Assembly (NCBI GenBank): GCA_937900575.1
Contig: CALCEI010000173.1
Coordinates: forward strand, 1 to 14,322
Length of the DNA stretch: 14,322 bases
Direction of reading: 5' to 3'
Origin: an uncultured Clostridia bacterium
GTDB lineage: Bacteria > Bacillota > Clostridia > Christensenellales > UBA1242
Each line of letters starts with the position of its first letter. Within the stretch, counting starts at the first letter, position 1. The notes under the pieces are model-generated. The model was not told the origin of the DNA. It saw only the letters and a program-made list of their open reading frames with translations, and ran no database searches. A program made the translations under genes and the position numbers. Shown piece by piece: positions 13,593-14,322 of the stretch.

Positions 13593-14322
13593 TGTTATAT
13601 TAACAAAAGCAAGTGTTGTTAGAAACATTAAGGATCAAAAGTTTGTTTGCAAATTAAATGCAGATAAACGTAAAATTATTGCTGATTTGGCAGAACAAAA
13701 TTTGCAAGAATTAGGGTTTACAAATTATGCAAATTTAAGTGATGGTGTTAAAGAAAATTTGCAAAAATCCGGCCTAACTTTTGGTGCAACCGACAACACA
13801 TATATAAACAAAGAAAACATTGCAGTAAGTTTGTTTGAAGGCGAACACTTTACACTTAAAACAGCATGTGTTGGTTATGAAGATGGCAAACTTAAAAACA
13901 TAAAAGACTGCGCAAAAGAACTTGATAATAAAATAAGTTTTGCGTATTCTGATAAATTTGGTTACCTAACAAGTGATATTTCATTAATTGGTTGTGGGCT
14001 TAAATTGGAAAGTTACATTGATTTATCTTCAATTTGTGCGCTTGGAAAAATTAATCAAGTGGTGCAAAACATTAGACATTTGGGCTATAATTTGCAACAA
14101 TATGATAGAGAGATTTACATCCTTGCCACAACTTGCAATTTGGGTTATACCGAAACAGAAATTTTTGAAAATTTTGGCAAAATGCTTGCTGAACTTCAAA
14201 AGTTGGAAACGGAAAGTGCGCAAATGCTTGCATCCACTTCTAAAGATGAAATTATGGATAAAGCTTTTAGAAGTCTTGCAATTTTGGGTTCGGCTTATCT
14301 TATGAATTGTGATGAGCTTAAG
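13585..14322 (+). CDS. mcsB: McsB-like protein-arginine kinase homologue with degenerate active site (partial, runs off window)
   Basis: The first 246 residues are present and open, and the C-terminus is outside the window. Family landmarks persist: V-V-R-N at 11-14 for the usual ARN, E-x-E-H at 85-88 for NEEDH, F-G-Y-L-T-S at 125-130, G-C-G-L at 136-139, L-G-x-T-E near 186-190, and F228-R-S-L later. The residues for chemistry are gone. SSRIR is replaced by T7-K-A-S-V. The arginine after E/D-H is T90. C-P-T-N after LTS is D131-I-S-L, removing the active-site cysteine. GTGLRAS is GCGLKLE. V-R-G near 170 is L-Q-Q. About 20 N-terminal residues are also missing. McsB normally phosphorylates arginines to mark proteins for ClpCP. 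Here I infer a pseudokinase, perhaps an adaptor. It starts 8 bases inside mcsA with a Shine-Dalgarno GGAGAG (13574-13579). Confidence 0.88.
   Translation, partial: MNNVILTKASVVRNIKDQKFVCKLNADKRKIIADLAEQNLQELGFTNYANLSDGVKENLQKSGLTFGATDNTYINKENIAVSLFEGEHFTLKTACVGYEDGKLKNIKDCAKELDNKISFAYSDKFGYLTSDISLIGCGLKLESYIDLSSICALGKINQVVQNIRHLGYNLQQYDREIYILATTCNLGYTETEIFENFGKMLAELQKLETESAQMLASTSKDEIMDKAFRSLAILGSAYLMNCDELK

Noticed and set aside
13988..14305. 105-aa frame in the region of mcsB
   Set aside because: It is a shifted frame of mcsB. The mcsB frame is open from 13585 to the window end and shows clear homology.
1..14322. tRNA, rRNA, CRISPR array, insertion sequence or prophage genes
   Set aside because: No cloverleaf-like sequences, no regularly spaced repeats, no transposase, integrase or phage-like proteins were found.

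Overview
This window looks like chromosomal DNA from an AT-rich, low-GC Bacillota (Firmicutes) bacterium, most likely an uncultivated clostridial lineage. The evidence is a CtsR-McsA-McsB heat-shock operon with a canonical CtsR box, a murB/PHP/whiA/dnaE cluster, a DUF378 protein and sigma-A type promoters (TTGACA/TATAAT). The genus cannot be fixed from the sequence alone. I see no mobile element, CRISPR array, tRNA or rRNA.

Layout. Positions 1-51 (-) hold the first 17 codons of a probable greA, behind a near-consensus promoter whose spacer is an 8+8 bp inverted repeat. Positions 198-452 (-) hold a small conserved-looking protein of unknown function. Positions 550-2017 (+) hold a DUF362/ferredoxin protein and a DUF378 membrane protein, ending at a bidirectional terminator. 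Positions 2043-7376 (-) hold a compact operon read PHP-phosphoesterase, whiA, dnaE, with its own promoter at 7403-7431. Positions 7459-9247 (-) hold a short solute-binding-like protein overlapping murB. Divergent from it, 9329-10618 (+) encodes an unrecognised 429-aa protein with two HEPN-type R-x4-H motifs. uvrC follows (10660-12468, +) with a strong terminator. Positions 12535-14322 (+) hold the ctsR-mcsA-mcsB operon, with mcsB running off the right edge.

How it fits together. Most genes are housekeeping: replication (dnaE), repair (uvrC), cell wall and division (murB, whiA), transcript elongation (greA) and protein quality control (ctsR, mcsA, mcsB). The unusual points are: (1) the mcsB product keeps the fold landmarks of protein-arginine kinases but lacks nearly all the arginines and the cysteine that make the active site, so it looks like a pseudokinase inside an otherwise canonical CtsR-controlled operon; (2) the tandem-HEPN protein, a candidate RNase or defence/stress protein of undescribed type; (3) genes whose -10 box lies exactly 6 nt before the ATG with no Shine-Dalgarno (DUF362 gene, uvrC, probably the small gene at 198-452), predicting leaderless mRNAs next to ordinary SD-led genes; (4) loss of rapZ and yvcK from the whiA neighbourhood.
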